A stretch of DNA of 64,000 bases from Chloroflexota bacterium (GTDB taxonomy: Bacteria; Chloroflexota; Dehalococcoidia; Lucifugimonadales; Lucifugimonadaceae): NCBI GenBank assembly GCA_013204555.1, contig JABMNO010000020.1:1-64000 (forward strand), given 5' to 3'. This document shows positions 32,078 to 40,674 of this stretch, piece after piece. The notes below the pieces were generated by a model, which saw only the letters and a list, made by a program, of their open reading frames with translations, was not told where the DNA came from and did not search any database. Each line of letters opens with the position of its first letter. Positions within the stretch are counted from its first letter, which is position 1. Both the position numbers and the translations under genes were made by a program.

Positions 32078-33268
32078 ATGGCCTCAGCATTTCAGAAAAC
32101 GGGCCTTACTCACCACGATAGAAGCAAGTCGTTCCACGGCTACACGCTCGTCTCGCCATCGGGCGGTCAGGACACGCTGCTGCTCGACATGGGCGGCTCG
32201 GTCGTCCATCGCTGGGCCTTCGGTGACGACTTCACGCCCGGGTATGGACGATTGCTGGATAACTGCAACCTGCTGATTCGCGGTACCGACCCCGCCGTCA
32301 AAGTTGGCGATCGGTCGAAAGCGGCGGAAATGCCGCTTTCGGAGCGCTTGCGCGTGCTGGGTGGCAACTCCTCTCGCATGTATGAAGTCGACTGGGACGG
32401 CAACCTGATCTGGAGCTACGAAAACGAGGCCATCCACCACGATTTCCAGCGCCTGGATAACGGCAACACGCTGCTGGTGCAGTGGGTTGAGATGACGGAG
32501 GACGAGACAAAAGCCGTCCGGGGTGGCGGACGTCGAAAACGAGGCGCACCCAACATGCTGGGCGACGAATTCATCGAAGTGAACCCGAAGGGCGAGATAG
32601 TTTGGCGAGCCGCGCTTCATCACCTTTTGAGTCCCACGCGAGACCCGATCTGCCCGCTGGAGCCTCGTCTTGAGTGGACGCACGTCAACTCACTGCAACT
32701 CAACGATGACGATCAGTTGCTCTTCTCATGCCGAGCGAACCACGCCGTTGGTGTAATCGACAGGACATCCGGTGAGCTCACATGGCAGCTGCCGTACGGC
32801 ATCGCCCACCACCAGCACCATGCTCAGTGGCAGGATGGCGGAAAGATCCAGATCTTCGACAACGGCATGCACAAGCCCGGCATGCCCAGCTCACGCATCA
32901 TCGAAGTCGACCCCGCCGACAACAGTGTTGAGGTGAAGTACGAAGCCGTGCCCGCGCTCCAGTTCTTCAGCCCGTTCATCTCAAGCTCAGACCGCCTGCC
33001 CAACGGCAACATCCTCATCTGCGAGGGCGCCACGGGCCGGGTCTTTGAGGTGACCAACCGGCAAGAAGTCGTCTGGGAGTGGATCAGCCCCTTCATCAAC
33101 GGCAAAGACAACGCCCGAACCAGCCAGATCTTCCGCGCCCACCGCTACGCAGACACACACCCGGCACTTCGGGATCGCGACCTCCTACCAATGGCCGACC
33201 GCGAACTAAACCACTCCTACGGCCTAATGCGCGGCCGCTGCGGCTGGGGCGGCGGACGGCGAGGGTAG
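32078..33268 (+). CDS. Arylsulfotransferase-like (ASST) beta-propeller protein
   Basis: 396 residues, ATG at 32078, AAGGA about 10 nt upstream. Repeats of the type GNLIWSYENEAIHHDFQRLDNGNTLL, GEIVWRAALHHLL...EWTHVNSLQLNDDDQLLFSCR, GELTWQLPYGIAHHQHHAQWQDGGKIQIFDNG and QEVVWEWISPF are the blades of arylsulfotransferase-type propellers; the His-rich blade loops correspond to the active-site His of ASST enzymes. There is no signal peptide, unlike periplasmic AssT, so a cytosolic role is likely and the sulfotransferase activity is unproven. The C-terminus ends in a Gly/Arg-rich tail (RGRCGWGGGRRG). The 3' end is partly duplicated at 34265-34322. Confidence 0.8.
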   Translation: MASAFQKTGLTHHDRSKSFHGYTLVSPSGGQDTLLLDMGGSVVHRWAFGDDFTPGYGRLLDNCNLLIRGTDPAVKVGDRSKAAEMPLSERLRVLGGNSSRMYEVDWDGNLIWSYENEAIHHDFQRLDNGNTLLVQWVEMTEDETKAVRGGGRRKRGAPNMLGDEFIEVNPKGEIVWRAALHHLLSPTRDPICPLEPRLEWTHVNSLQLNDDDQLLFSCRANHAVGVIDRTSGELTWQLPYGIAHHQHHAQWQDGGKIQIFDNGMHKPGMPSSRIIEVDPADNSVEVKYEAVPALQFFSPFISSSDRLPNGNILICEGATGRVFEVTNRQEVVWEWISPFINGKDNARTSQIFRAHRYADTHPALRDRDLLPMADRELNHSYGLMRGRCGWGGGRRG

Positions 33269-33314
33269 GCGAAGAGCGCGGGCCATCTCTTCCCTATAAT
33301 GCGCCAAACTTTGT
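33214..33314. repeat. Direct repeat copy A (3' end of ASST-like gene plus leader motif)
   Basis: 33214-33271 matches 34265-34322 at 50 of 58 positions with no gaps. Further on, the motif CTATAATGCG with AAACTTTGT (33294-33314) recurs at 34362-34382 (19 of 21). The motif contains a perfect TATAAT and may be the promoter of the following gene in each case. Confidence 0.65.
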
Positions 33315-33354
33315 CGGTGATGATGCATTTAACCCCGCTATGTAGAATTCGGGC

Positions 33355-34155
33355 ATGCGTGGACTAATCGGGGATTTTCGAGAAGCAGCTGGATACTCAT
33401 TCGAGCCTTGGAAGTGGCTTGATAATTTGCTCGGATGGGCAACGGTGATCTATCTGGCAGTTATGGGCGGAGTATCGTTTCTCGTTGGAAATTACTCCCC
33501 CCTCGGAGTTACTACCCACAAAACTGTCACACCGGAAGGCGTTGTTCTTTCTGAGATAACGCTTGAGCCGCCCTCATGGCTTATAGGTATAGCAGTGTTC
33601 TTTTTCCTCGCTTTTGCGACGTTTGCAGTCGCATTGGTTCGGCGTGTGAGGGCGGACCGACTTGCGACGACGACTGAAAAAGTTGATACGACGGCCATCC
33701 TCGCCGTCGCAAGTGATTTTGTTCAGCATGGGCAGGACCGTATCGATGAACGCGTTGCTCGCCGAGATCGGCGAGCAACGTCACTTGCGACCATTGGGCT
33801 TTCAAAAAAAATAGTGGTCACCAAGCGTCGCCTACTCAGGGAAAGCCTCATACAAGGCAGCCAAATTCGTAGAGTCGTTCAATTGTTTATCGACGACTGT
33901 ATGGAAATCTACAATCGAGATGATTTGTCAGACCAGGCCTCGGCCAAGCAGCAATTGGTGGATGTTTTTGAGAGCCTTCGGGGCGATTTAGAGGCAGATG
34001 GCGACCCCCGAATACGAACATTGGAAGATGAGGTCGAAGCGCTGAAGGCGAAGGTACCGCCAAATGCGCCTCTAAGCGGGAAACCTGCGATACGAAAGAG
34101 TGGGCACGCTTGGGTAATCGAAGACGATGATGGAACTGTTACGACGCTGACGTGA
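33355..34155 (+). CDS. Hypothetical two-helix membrane protein
   Basis: 266 residues, ATG at 33355; not recognised. Two transmembrane segments are evident (about 24-46, NLLGWATVIYLAVMGGVSFLV; about 75-95, WLIGIAVFFFLAFATFAVALV) with a short exterior loop between. The long C-terminal part is cytosolic, charged and helical (about 95-240, DRIDERVARRDRRATS and IRTLEDEVEALKAKV), suggesting coiled coil, and ends in a small beta-like tail GHAWVIEDDDGTVTTLT. It lies between two copies of a duplicated sequence, and the downstream copy is a truncated ASST-like 3' end, so this gene may have been inserted or brought in by rearrangement. Confidence 0.7.
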   Translation: MRGLIGDFREAAGYSFEPWKWLDNLLGWATVIYLAVMGGVSFLVGNYSPLGVTTHKTVTPEGVVLSEITLEPPSWLIGIAVFFFLAFATFAVALVRRVRADRLATTTEKVDTTAILAVASDFVQHGQDRIDERVARRDRRATSLATIGLSKKIVVTKRRLLRESLIQGSQIRRVVQLFIDDCMEIYNRDDLSDQASAKQQLVDVFESLRGDLEADGDPRIRTLEDEVEALKAKVPPNAPLSGKPAIRKSGHAWVIEDDDGTVTTLT

Positions 34156-34264
34156 GTTCTTCAAACGTCAGACGATCAGCCTTCCCAAACTTCCTAAAGG
34201 CGTCCCTGAATATCAATGGGTTATTCCGATTGTTGAACCTGAATTCAACCTCATCCATCAACTG

Positions 34265-34382
34265 CTCCTACGGTCTAATACGCGGCCGCGGTGGCTGGGG
34301 CGGCGGATGCCGCAGGTAGGCGTTCGAACAGGTGACTGCTCTCCCCATACTCACTCCTTCGCTATACTGCGCAAAACTTTGT
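34265..34382. pseudogene. Direct repeat copy B: 3' remnant of a second ASST-like gene
   Basis: 34265-34319 in frame reads SYGLIRGRGGWGGGCRR then TAG, against SYGLMRGRCGWGGGRRG then TAG at the end of the intact gene. Several of the differences are third-position. The similarity begins abruptly at 34265, so the rest of the copy is gone. The stretch between the remnant and the BBE oxidase carries the same leader motif as copy A. Confidence 0.6.
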
Positions 34383-34406
34383 TGACTGGTAGTCGGGGAG
34401 TTCCAG

Positions 34407-35801
34407 ATGGCGGCGGTAAGTGTTCTCACAAATGGCGGCGGTTCGTTAGACGTTTCTGAGGAGCAGATAGCCGAGTTGCAGCGTGTCCTGCGCGGCGACC
34501 TGCTGGTTGACGGCGATGCTGGCTATGAAGAGGGTCGTTCTGTCTGGAACGGCATGATCGACAAACGGCCTGCGTTGATCGCGATGTGCGAGGGCACTTC
34601 CGATGTGGTCGCAATGGTCAAACTTGCCAGCGCGCATGATCTTGTTTTGTCAGTGCGTGGCGGTGGGCACAACGCATCGGGGATCGCCACCAACGACGGT
34701 GGTCTGATCATCAACCTCACCCGCATGAACGGCGTCCACGTCGATACCGCAAACCGCACCGCTCGCGCCGAGGGCGGTTGCGTCTGGAGCGATGTCGACA
34801 AGGAGACGCTGCTCCACGGACTCGCCACCACTGGCGGCACGGTCACCAACACCGGCATTGCCGGGCTGACCCTGGGCGGTGGCCTTGGCTGGGCGATGGC
34901 GGAGCACGGCATCACGGCCGACAATCTTTTGTCCGCAGACCTTGTCACCGCAACCGGAGAAGTGGTCACAGCCAGCGAAAGCCAGAATCAGGACTTGCTC
35001 TGGGGCCTGCGGGGTGGTGGCGGAAACTTTGGGGTCGTCACCTCATTTGAATACCGCCTGCACGAGCAAGGAAACGTCTACGGCGGCCTGTTGCTTTACC
35101 CGCGTGCCATGGCTCGAGAAGTGATGAAGTTCTACGCGGAATTCACGTCGGATTTGCCGGATAACCTGACCGTCTTCTGCGGCCTGCTGTCATCCCCGGA
35201 AGGCGACCCGATGATTGCCCTGATCATCGGCTACTTCGGAGATATTGCGGACGGCGAGGTAGCCGTTAAACCGATGCGCGATTTCGCTGAGCCTGCGGCG
35301 GATATGGTTGGCGAGATTCCTTACACGGTCCTTCAGAGCTTCTTCGATGAGAACGCTGCGCCACATGGAACACGCCGATACTGGAAGTCCGGATACATCC
35401 CTGAGTTGACCGATGAATTCATCGATATCGTGGTCGAGAAAGCAGAGTCGATGACGGCTCCAAAGTCTGCCGTGGTTCTGTTCCACATGCACGGCGAGGC
35501 GACTCGCGTGGCAGCCGATGCCACAGCCTTCAGCATGCGTGACAACGTGTACGACTTCGACGTGATCTCCCAGTGGGACGATGCTTCCGAAGACGATCAC
35601 TGGCGGGATTGGACACGCGACTACTGGGAGTCGGTTGAGAAGTTCGCCGCTGAAATTAGCTATATCAACCACCTGATGACGGACGATGTTGAGCGCGTTC
35701 GCCCATCGTTTGGACCGAACTACGGGCGTCTGGTGGAACTGAAGCGAACGTGGGATCCCAACAACCTGTTCCGGCTGAATCCAAACATCAATCCAGCTTA
35801 A
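34407..35801 (+). CDS. FAD-linked oxidase with BBE domain
   Basis: 464 residues, ATG at 34407. The FAD-binding half has RPALIAMCEGTSDVVAMVK, VRGGGHNASG with His88 positioned for 8-alpha covalent flavin attachment, GGTVTNTGIAGLTLGGGLGWAMAEHG and LLWGLRGGGGNFGVVTSFEYRL. The C-terminal berberine-bridge (BBE) motif is NYGRLVELKRTWDPNNLFRLN. The Cys that gives bicovalent flavin in some members is absent (Thr/Asn in GTVTNTG), so monocovalent FAD is likely. Family enzymes oxidise sugars, alcohols or alkaloid-type substrates with O2. The substrate is unknown. It precedes an enolase-superfamily enzyme by 100 bp, which could act in the same catabolic route. Confidence 0.92.
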   Translation: MAAVSVLTNGGGSLDVSEEQIAELQRVLRGDLLVDGDAGYEEGRSVWNGMIDKRPALIAMCEGTSDVVAMVKLASAHDLVLSVRGGGHNASGIATNDGGLIINLTRMNGVHVDTANRTARAEGGCVWSDVDKETLLHGLATTGGTVTNTGIAGLTLGGGLGWAMAEHGITADNLLSADLVTATGEVVTASESQNQDLLWGLRGGGGNFGVVTSFEYRLHEQGNVYGGLLLYPRAMAREVMKFYAEFTSDLPDNLTVFCGLLSSPEGDPMIALIIGYFGDIADGEVAVKPMRDFAEPAADMVGEIPYTVLQSFFDENAAPHGTRRYWKSGYIPELTDEFIDIVVEKAESMTAPKSAVVLFHMHGEATRVAADATAFSMRDNVYDFDVISQWDDASEDDHWRDWTRDYWESVEKFAAEISYINHLMTDDVERVRPSFGPNYGRLVELKRTWDPNNLFRLNPNINPA

Positions 35802-35901
35802 TTTCCGACTGTAGGCCAGTTGACCGGCAATGCAGATTTGTCCCGATCTTGCCCGTTGGGAGTTCCAGTAACGGAGTCACCCGGTTACAGTTCTTCAGCA
35901 T

Positions 35902-37044
35902 ATGAAGATCACAGATGTTGAAGTCATAGTTCTGGAACAGCCTCAAGCGTATGCCGCCCCCAAGGGGTCTGAGGAATCTGCTGGCGTCAAGTTCCTGTGC
36001 CTGGTCAGAGTCTCAACCGACGAGGGCATTACTGGCTATGCCGATGTTGAGACGCAGCCCCACGTGGCGAAAGCGGCGGCCGAGGCGCCATACTCAGGCA
36101 GTGATGCGTTTGAGGGTCTGCGCAACCTGGCAATCGGCGAAGATCCGTTCGAGACCGAAAAACTGTGGGACAAGATGTACCGCGGCAGCATCTACTACGG
36201 TCGACGGGGCGTCGCCATCCAGGTGATGAGCGGGATCGATATCGCCTGCTGGGACATCAAGGGCAAGGCCACTGGCCTCCCGGTCTACAAGCTGCTGGGC
36301 GCAGGATATCGAGACAAAGTGCGCGCCTATGCCAGCACTCTTTTCCGGCCCACACCTGACGATATGCGCAGGGCTGTCGACTACTACCTTGAGCGCGGTT
36401 TCACCGCCATCAAGTTTGGCTGGGGAGTCTTCGGGCAGGACCCAAAGTTGGACGTCCAGCTGGTGAAAGCCGCTCGCGAGCAGGCGGGGCCGGACGTGGA
36501 AGTGCTGGTGGACGCCGGATGGAAGGTCCACCGCACGCCGTTCGAGGCGGTCGAGATGGTGCGCAGCATCGAAGAGTTCGAGCCGTACTGGGTTGAAGAT
36601 TTCATGCATCCGGAAGACTACGCGGGGTACGCCTACGTGTCAGACCGCGTCGAAACCCGCGTGGCGGCTGGAGAGCAGGAAGCCACCATCTGGGGGTTCG
36701 AACGGCTGATCGACGAGGGTAAGGTGGATGTGGCGCAGCCAGATATCTCGCGCTGCGGTGGCCTGACCGTTGCAAAGAAGATTGCCGACTATGCAGAGCT
36801 GCGCAATCGATCTGTCTGCCCGCATGCCTGGCTATCTGACATTCTTACCTCGGCCTCGCTCCACGTGAATGCCTATCTGAAGAAGTCTTTGTTCCTGGAG
36901 TACAACGTCTCATCCGGACCACTCGCTCGCGATCTGTGCGCCAACCCGATAGAGCTCAAAGACGGTTATATAGATGTGCCGCAAGGACCTGGGTTGGGAG
37001 TCGAGATCGACCCGGCGGCGATTGCGAAGTACCGGGTTGCCTGA
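35902..37044 (+). CDS. Mandelate racemase/muconate lactonizing enzyme family (enolase superfamily)
   Basis: 380 residues, ATG at 35902. Active-site set: Lys171 (TAIKFGWG), metal ligands Asp204 (VLVDAGWKV), Glu232 (WVEDFMHPED) and Glu258 (AAGEQEA), Asp281 (AQPDISRCGG) and His308 (VCPHAW); this is the mandelate-racemase subgroup with a Lys/His pair. The first Lys of the usual K-x-K is Ala here. Enzymes of this subgroup dehydrate or racemise sugar acids and hydroxyacids. It could follow the BBE oxidase in a sugar-acid pathway (inference). SAR202 genomes are known to carry many such paralogs. The serine hydrolase follows 9 nt downstream. Confidence 0.92.
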   Translation: MKITDVEVIVLEQPQAYAAPKGSEESAGVKFLCLVRVSTDEGITGYADVETQPHVAKAAAEAPYSGSDAFEGLRNLAIGEDPFETEKLWDKMYRGSIYYGRRGVAIQVMSGIDIACWDIKGKATGLPVYKLLGAGYRDKVRAYASTLFRPTPDDMRRAVDYYLERGFTAIKFGWGVFGQDPKLDVQLVKAAREQAGPDVEVLVDAGWKVHRTPFEAVEMVRSIEEFEPYWVEDFMHPEDYAGYAYVSDRVETRVAAGEQEATIWGFERLIDEGKVDVAQPDISRCGGLTVAKKIADYAELRNRSVCPHAWLSDILTSASLHVNAYLKKSLFLEYNVSSGPLARDLCANPIELKDGYIDVPQGPGLGVEIDPAAIAKYRVA

Positions 37045-37053
37045 TGCTCACTC

Positions 37054-38166
37054 ATGACGGTCGATGATCTGAGTCAGTTCCCCAAAACGCTGGGTGTGAT
37101 CAAGTCCGGAATGGCAGACGGCCTTCACCTTGGAGCGCAGGCCTACGCCGTCATTCACGGCGACGTAGCGATGTCCATCGCTATTGGAGATTCTGAACCC
37201 GGAAAACCTCTGACCGTGAACTCGATTGTCCCGTGGATGTCGAATACCAAACCGCTGGGCGCGATTGCCATCGGGCAGCTTGTTGAAGCGGAGGAGTTGG
37301 ACTGGGATCTGCCAGTAGTGGAGGTGATCCCGGAGTTTGAGGCTAACGGCAAGTCTGCGATAACTATCAAGCATATCCTCACTCACACTGCGGGTCTGAA
37401 CGGCGCGCTTGAAACACGCCCCGGCGAAGCCAAACAGTCTTATGAAGAGTCGGTTGCTACGGTCTGTCGCCGCCAACTGGCAGATGACTGGGTGATTGGT
37501 GAGTCAGCTGCATACGATCCCTATTCAAGCTGGTACATCGTGTCGGAGATCGTGCAGCGAACCGCTGAACAAGATTATGCGGACTACGTCCAGCACGAGA
37601 TATTTGAGCGGCTGGGCATCGAGACGAGTTGGCTCAAGATGACCGATGCCGAATATGAGACGAACGCAGATAACGTGGTCGCCATACCCTCCCCATCTGG
37701 CACACAGGCCAGCGCAGAAAGACTTCGCCACACCGCCACTCAGACCGTGCCGCACGGTGGCGCCAGGGGACCAATCAGCGAACTGGGACGCGTCTACCAG
37801 TCGCTCCTCAACGCTCACATGTGGGCGAAGGGTGATCTGATTTCTGGCGGAACAATCAGGCACATGGCCTCTCGACACCGCGAGGGACGCCAGGATCTCA
37901 CGATGGGATTCATGATGGACTGGGGACTTGGCTTCACCCTGGACTCAAAGCGGTATGGCCTCCCGCATCCGTATGGATTTGGCCGGCATGCGTCAGATGC
38001 TTCGTTTGGACACGGTGGAATGCAGTCATCGGGCGCATTCGCCGATCCTGACAACGACATAGTCGTTGCGTACTACTTCAACGGCATGCCCGGAGAAGCG
38101 GCGCATCACAAACGGTCGCAATCGATCTGCGCGGCGATATATGAAGATCTGGGTGTGGCGGGTTAA
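37054..38166 (+). CDS. Beta-lactamase-family serine hydrolase (class C / EstB-like)
   Basis: 370 residues, ATG at 37054, 9 nt after the enolase-superfamily gene, so probably cotranscribed. The nucleophile motif S-x-x-K is Ser63-NT-Lys66 (WMSNTKPLGA); the second motif is Tyr157-SS (YDPYSSWYIVSEI), and HGGMQSSGAFADPD near the C-terminus is the HGG-type third motif. IKHILTHTAGL is typical. No signal peptide, so a cytosolic esterase or amidase is more likely than a penicillin-binding protein. The actual substrate is unknown, but the operon suggests an ester or lactone linked to the dehydratase pathway. Confidence 0.88.
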   Translation: MTVDDLSQFPKTLGVIKSGMADGLHLGAQAYAVIHGDVAMSIAIGDSEPGKPLTVNSIVPWMSNTKPLGAIAIGQLVEAEELDWDLPVVEVIPEFEANGKSAITIKHILTHTAGLNGALETRPGEAKQSYEESVATVCRRQLADDWVIGESAAYDPYSSWYIVSEIVQRTAEQDYADYVQHEIFERLGIETSWLKMTDAEYETNADNVVAIPSPSGTQASAERLRHTATQTVPHGGARGPISELGRVYQSLLNAHMWAKGDLISGGTIRHMASRHREGRQDLTMGFMMDWGLGFTLDSKRYGLPHPYGFGRHASDASFGHGGMQSSGAFADPDNDIVVAYYFNGMPGEAAHHKRSQSICAAIYEDLGVAG

Positions 38167-38339
38167 GTCCCCCCTGTTCAATGTCGTCATAAGCGCATGT
38201 GTAGTGCGTGATCGGGCTGCTGTCACAACGCCTTTTACTAATCGAATTGTGAACGTGCTGCCAATAGCCTGAGAAGACGAGGGTTAGAGAGCTTCTTCAG
38301 GGGGCACGCGTAGGGATGGGAATCCCCCCAGGGCACTTC

Positions 38340-40085
38340 ATGAGTGACGTTGCGAGCGTTTTCAGTTCGCGCAAGCAAGCCTATTTGCATGGGTCGTTGT
38401 TTGTCGCGTCTCTTGCGGTCTACTTTGCTGGCCTGTTTTTCATCGCTCCATCGGCGGGCGAAGGTGCAGAAGTTCTGGTGCTATTTCCGGTCGTTATGAG
38501 CGCGTTCATTTGGAATTGGAAGGGCGGACTGGGTGCATCTTTCGTTCTTGTTCCGCTGAACATTTTGCTAATTGAAACTCTGGCGGAGAATGCTTCCTCC
38601 GCAGGGTTTGCGGAACTTCCGCGCCACCTACTCATCGTTATTGCGGGAGTTGGAGCGGGAATCATTGCACAGTTACGGGAGCAACTTAACCAGACCTCTG
38701 TCCAGAGAAAAGAGGCCCAGCAATCTCTGGAAGCGGAGTATCAGTTGCGTGGCCAGTTGGCCGAAATATCGCGTTCCCTCTCTGAGACTCGCACGCTGGA
38801 TGATCTCGTAGCATCACTCAATCTCTCACTCAATGGAGTTGCGGAGTTCGATCACTTGCTGATGGGCATCAGGAAGAGCACAGTTGACGATCTGAAGATT
38901 TCTCACTCCATCGGAAAGCATTCTGCAGACTTACCGCTTGATACCAAATTGCCACGGATAAGTTGTGATGTGTCGATTATTTCCAGCGCCGTTGGTGACC
39001 TCAATCCCGAAGACTTCCAGGAGGTATCTCTGCTTTCGGCTGAATTCCAGCGGAGCGGCCTTCAATCCTGGGTCATCACCCCGCTGCACTCACGTCACCG
39101 ACAAGTTGGCCTCCTCATTATCGCGAGTGAAAACCCCGAGGTCTATGAATCGCGGATCGCCCAGGTTCTGAATGGCATAGGAGCTCAGATTGCGCCGGTC
39201 CTGGACAACGCGATCACAATTGAAATCGAACGAGTCCTTTTCCACCGTATGGAGACACAGAATTGGGACTTGCTACAGGCAAAGGCCGAATTGCAAGCGA
39301 CGGCGAATGAGCTCCAGGCCAAGAATGAAGCGCTTGAGGAGGCCAGCGAGGCCAGAACAGCGTTTCTCTCGATGATCTCGCACGAACTACGCACCCCTCT
39401 GACGATCATGAACGGCTTCGCTGAATACCTGACCATAAATTCGGAAAAAAACTTGACCGACGCCCAGTTGCAGTACGTAGGTGTGATGCAGAAGAACGGC
39501 ATGCAACTGAGCCGACTCGTAGATGATCTATTAGATGTCGCTCGCTTGGAAAGCGGCCGTTTCGAACTCGAAATTGGTGAAGTTAACGCCATCGCTCATG
39601 CTAGGGAAGTCCTTCGAGGCTTCAAGACGATCGCATCAGCGAAGCAGCAGACCCTCAACATCAATATCCCTGACGAAGTGGCATGGGTCTCAGCGGACCG
39701 TGCAAGGCTGACACAGGTGATTACCAACCTGCTGTCAAACGCCTCAAAATATTCTGCCGAGGGAACGGACATCGACCTCACAGTGTCCGCTGATGATGAA
39801 AAATTCACGTGCTCTGTGCGCGATCACGGCATTGGTATGTCAGACGATGCCCTCAACAACATTTTTCATCAGTTCTATCGCGCGCCAGAGCTGAAATCAC
39901 AAAACATACCGGGCACTGGACTGGGACTGGTCATCGCTCGATCGATCATTGATCAACACGGTGGAGAGATCAGCGTAGAGAGCACGCCAGACGAGGGCTC
40001 CGAGTTCACGTTCTGGCTACCGCTCTCAACCGCTGAACCGTGGGCCAACTCCGCCTCTGAACCCGCAACGCACGAAGCCGCTTAG
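38340..40085 (+). CDS. Sensor histidine kinase with N-terminal membrane domain and GAF
   Basis: 581 residues from ATG at 38340, chosen because AGGG lies about 7 nt upstream; ATG 38316 in the same frame is an alternative. Three to four hydrophobic helices (about 12-110) form a small DUF4118-like membrane sensor, followed by coiled coil, a GAF-like domain (about 145-290), a second coiled coil, the dimerisation/phosphoacceptor domain with His348 (FLSMISHELRTPLT), and the HATPase domain (NLLSNASKYS N box, DHGIGM G1, GTGLGL G2). Membrane-bound kinase that should phosphorylate the response regulator encoded 19 nt downstream. The signal is unknown. Confidence 0.93.
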   Translation: MSDVASVFSSRKQAYLHGSLFVASLAVYFAGLFFIAPSAGEGAEVLVLFPVVMSAFIWNWKGGLGASFVLVPLNILLIETLAENASSAGFAELPRHLLIVIAGVGAGIIAQLREQLNQTSVQRKEAQQSLEAEYQLRGQLAEISRSLSETRTLDDLVASLNLSLNGVAEFDHLLMGIRKSTVDDLKISHSIGKHSADLPLDTKLPRISCDVSIISSAVGDLNPEDFQEVSLLSAEFQRSGLQSWVITPLHSRHRQVGLLIIASENPEVYESRIAQVLNGIGAQIAPVLDNAITIEIERVLFHRMETQNWDLLQAKAELQATANELQAKNEALEEASEARTAFLSMISHELRTPLTIMNGFAEYLTINSEKNLTDAQLQYVGVMQKNGMQLSRLVDDLLDVARLESGRFELEIGEVNAIAHAREVLRGFKTIASAKQQTLNINIPDEVAWVSADRARLTQVITNLLSNASKYSAEGTDIDLTVSADDEKFTCSVRDHGIGMSDDALNNIFHQFYRAPELKSQNIPGTGLGLVIARSIIDQHGGEISVESTPDEGSEFTFWLPLSTAEPWANSASEPATHEAA

Positions 40086-40104
40086 TCCAAGGAGAATTTC
40101 TTAG

Positions 40105-40674
40105 ATGGCAAGGATATTAGTAGTAGAAGACAATCCGGAGATGCGCATGATGATGATGGCGCTTCTGGGCACGATGGGCCATGAGATCGTAGAGGCGGTT
40201 GATGGCAGTAACGTCCTCCGGTGGGCGCTAGAGGAAGAGCCAGATGTTGTAATGCTGGATGTAATGATGCCTAACGTTGATGGCTGGGAGGCGCTAACCG
40301 AGTTACAGGCCGATCACCGCACGTCGGGTATCCCCGTAATCATGGTCACAGCCAGAAAGTCTGCTGAGGACATGGAGAAGGCTGAAGAGCTTGGTGCTTC
40401 TGACTACGTAGCGAAGCCGTGGTCACCGGGAGAGCTTGAAACGCGCGTCAATTGGGCGCTCCGAAAGAAGGCTGTTCCTCAGCTAAGTGGTGAGTTTGGC
40501 CCGCCGAATGGTTACTTCGAGTGCGGTTGCCCACGTCCATATGATCAGACCGATGAGGACCACGTGGCGCCCGAGGCCTGCTTCGGTTATCAGATTGTCA
40601 GCGACAGCGACAGCGATGTCGATATCGATAGCGATGAGGAATACAGCGAGACGTTGGACGAAGTAGCCAGCTAG
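40105..40674 (+). CDS. Response regulator: receiver domain with Cys motif and acidic tail
   Basis: 189 residues, ATG at 40105, AAGGAG about 10 nt upstream, in operon with the kinase. The receiver domain (1-118) is complete: Asp9, phosphoacceptor Asp52 (MLDVMMPN), Thr82 and Lys104 (YVAKPW). There is no DNA-binding output domain. Instead residues about 130-160 contain FECGCPRP and EACFGY (possible metal-binding Cys), and the tail is strongly acidic and repetitive (DSDSDVDIDSDEE). The tail has near-perfect GAC/AGC/GAT codon repeats. How it signals is unclear; protein-protein output is likely. Its stop overlaps the hemL stop by 4 bp. Confidence 0.9.
   Translation: MARILVVEDNPEMRMMMMALLGTMGHEIVEAVDGSNVLRWALEEEPDVVMLDVMMPNVDGWEALTELQADHRTSGIPVIMVTARKSAEDMEKAEELGASDYVAKPWSPGELETRVNWALRKKAVPQLSGEFGPPNGYFECGCPRPYDQTDEDHVAPEACFGYQIVSDSDSDVDIDSDEEYSETLDEVAS

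Noticed and set aside
40607..40650. GAC/AGC/GAT repeat tract as a microsatellite or assembly error
   Set aside because: It stays in frame at the end of the response regulator and is followed by a normal C-terminus, so it is treated as coding.
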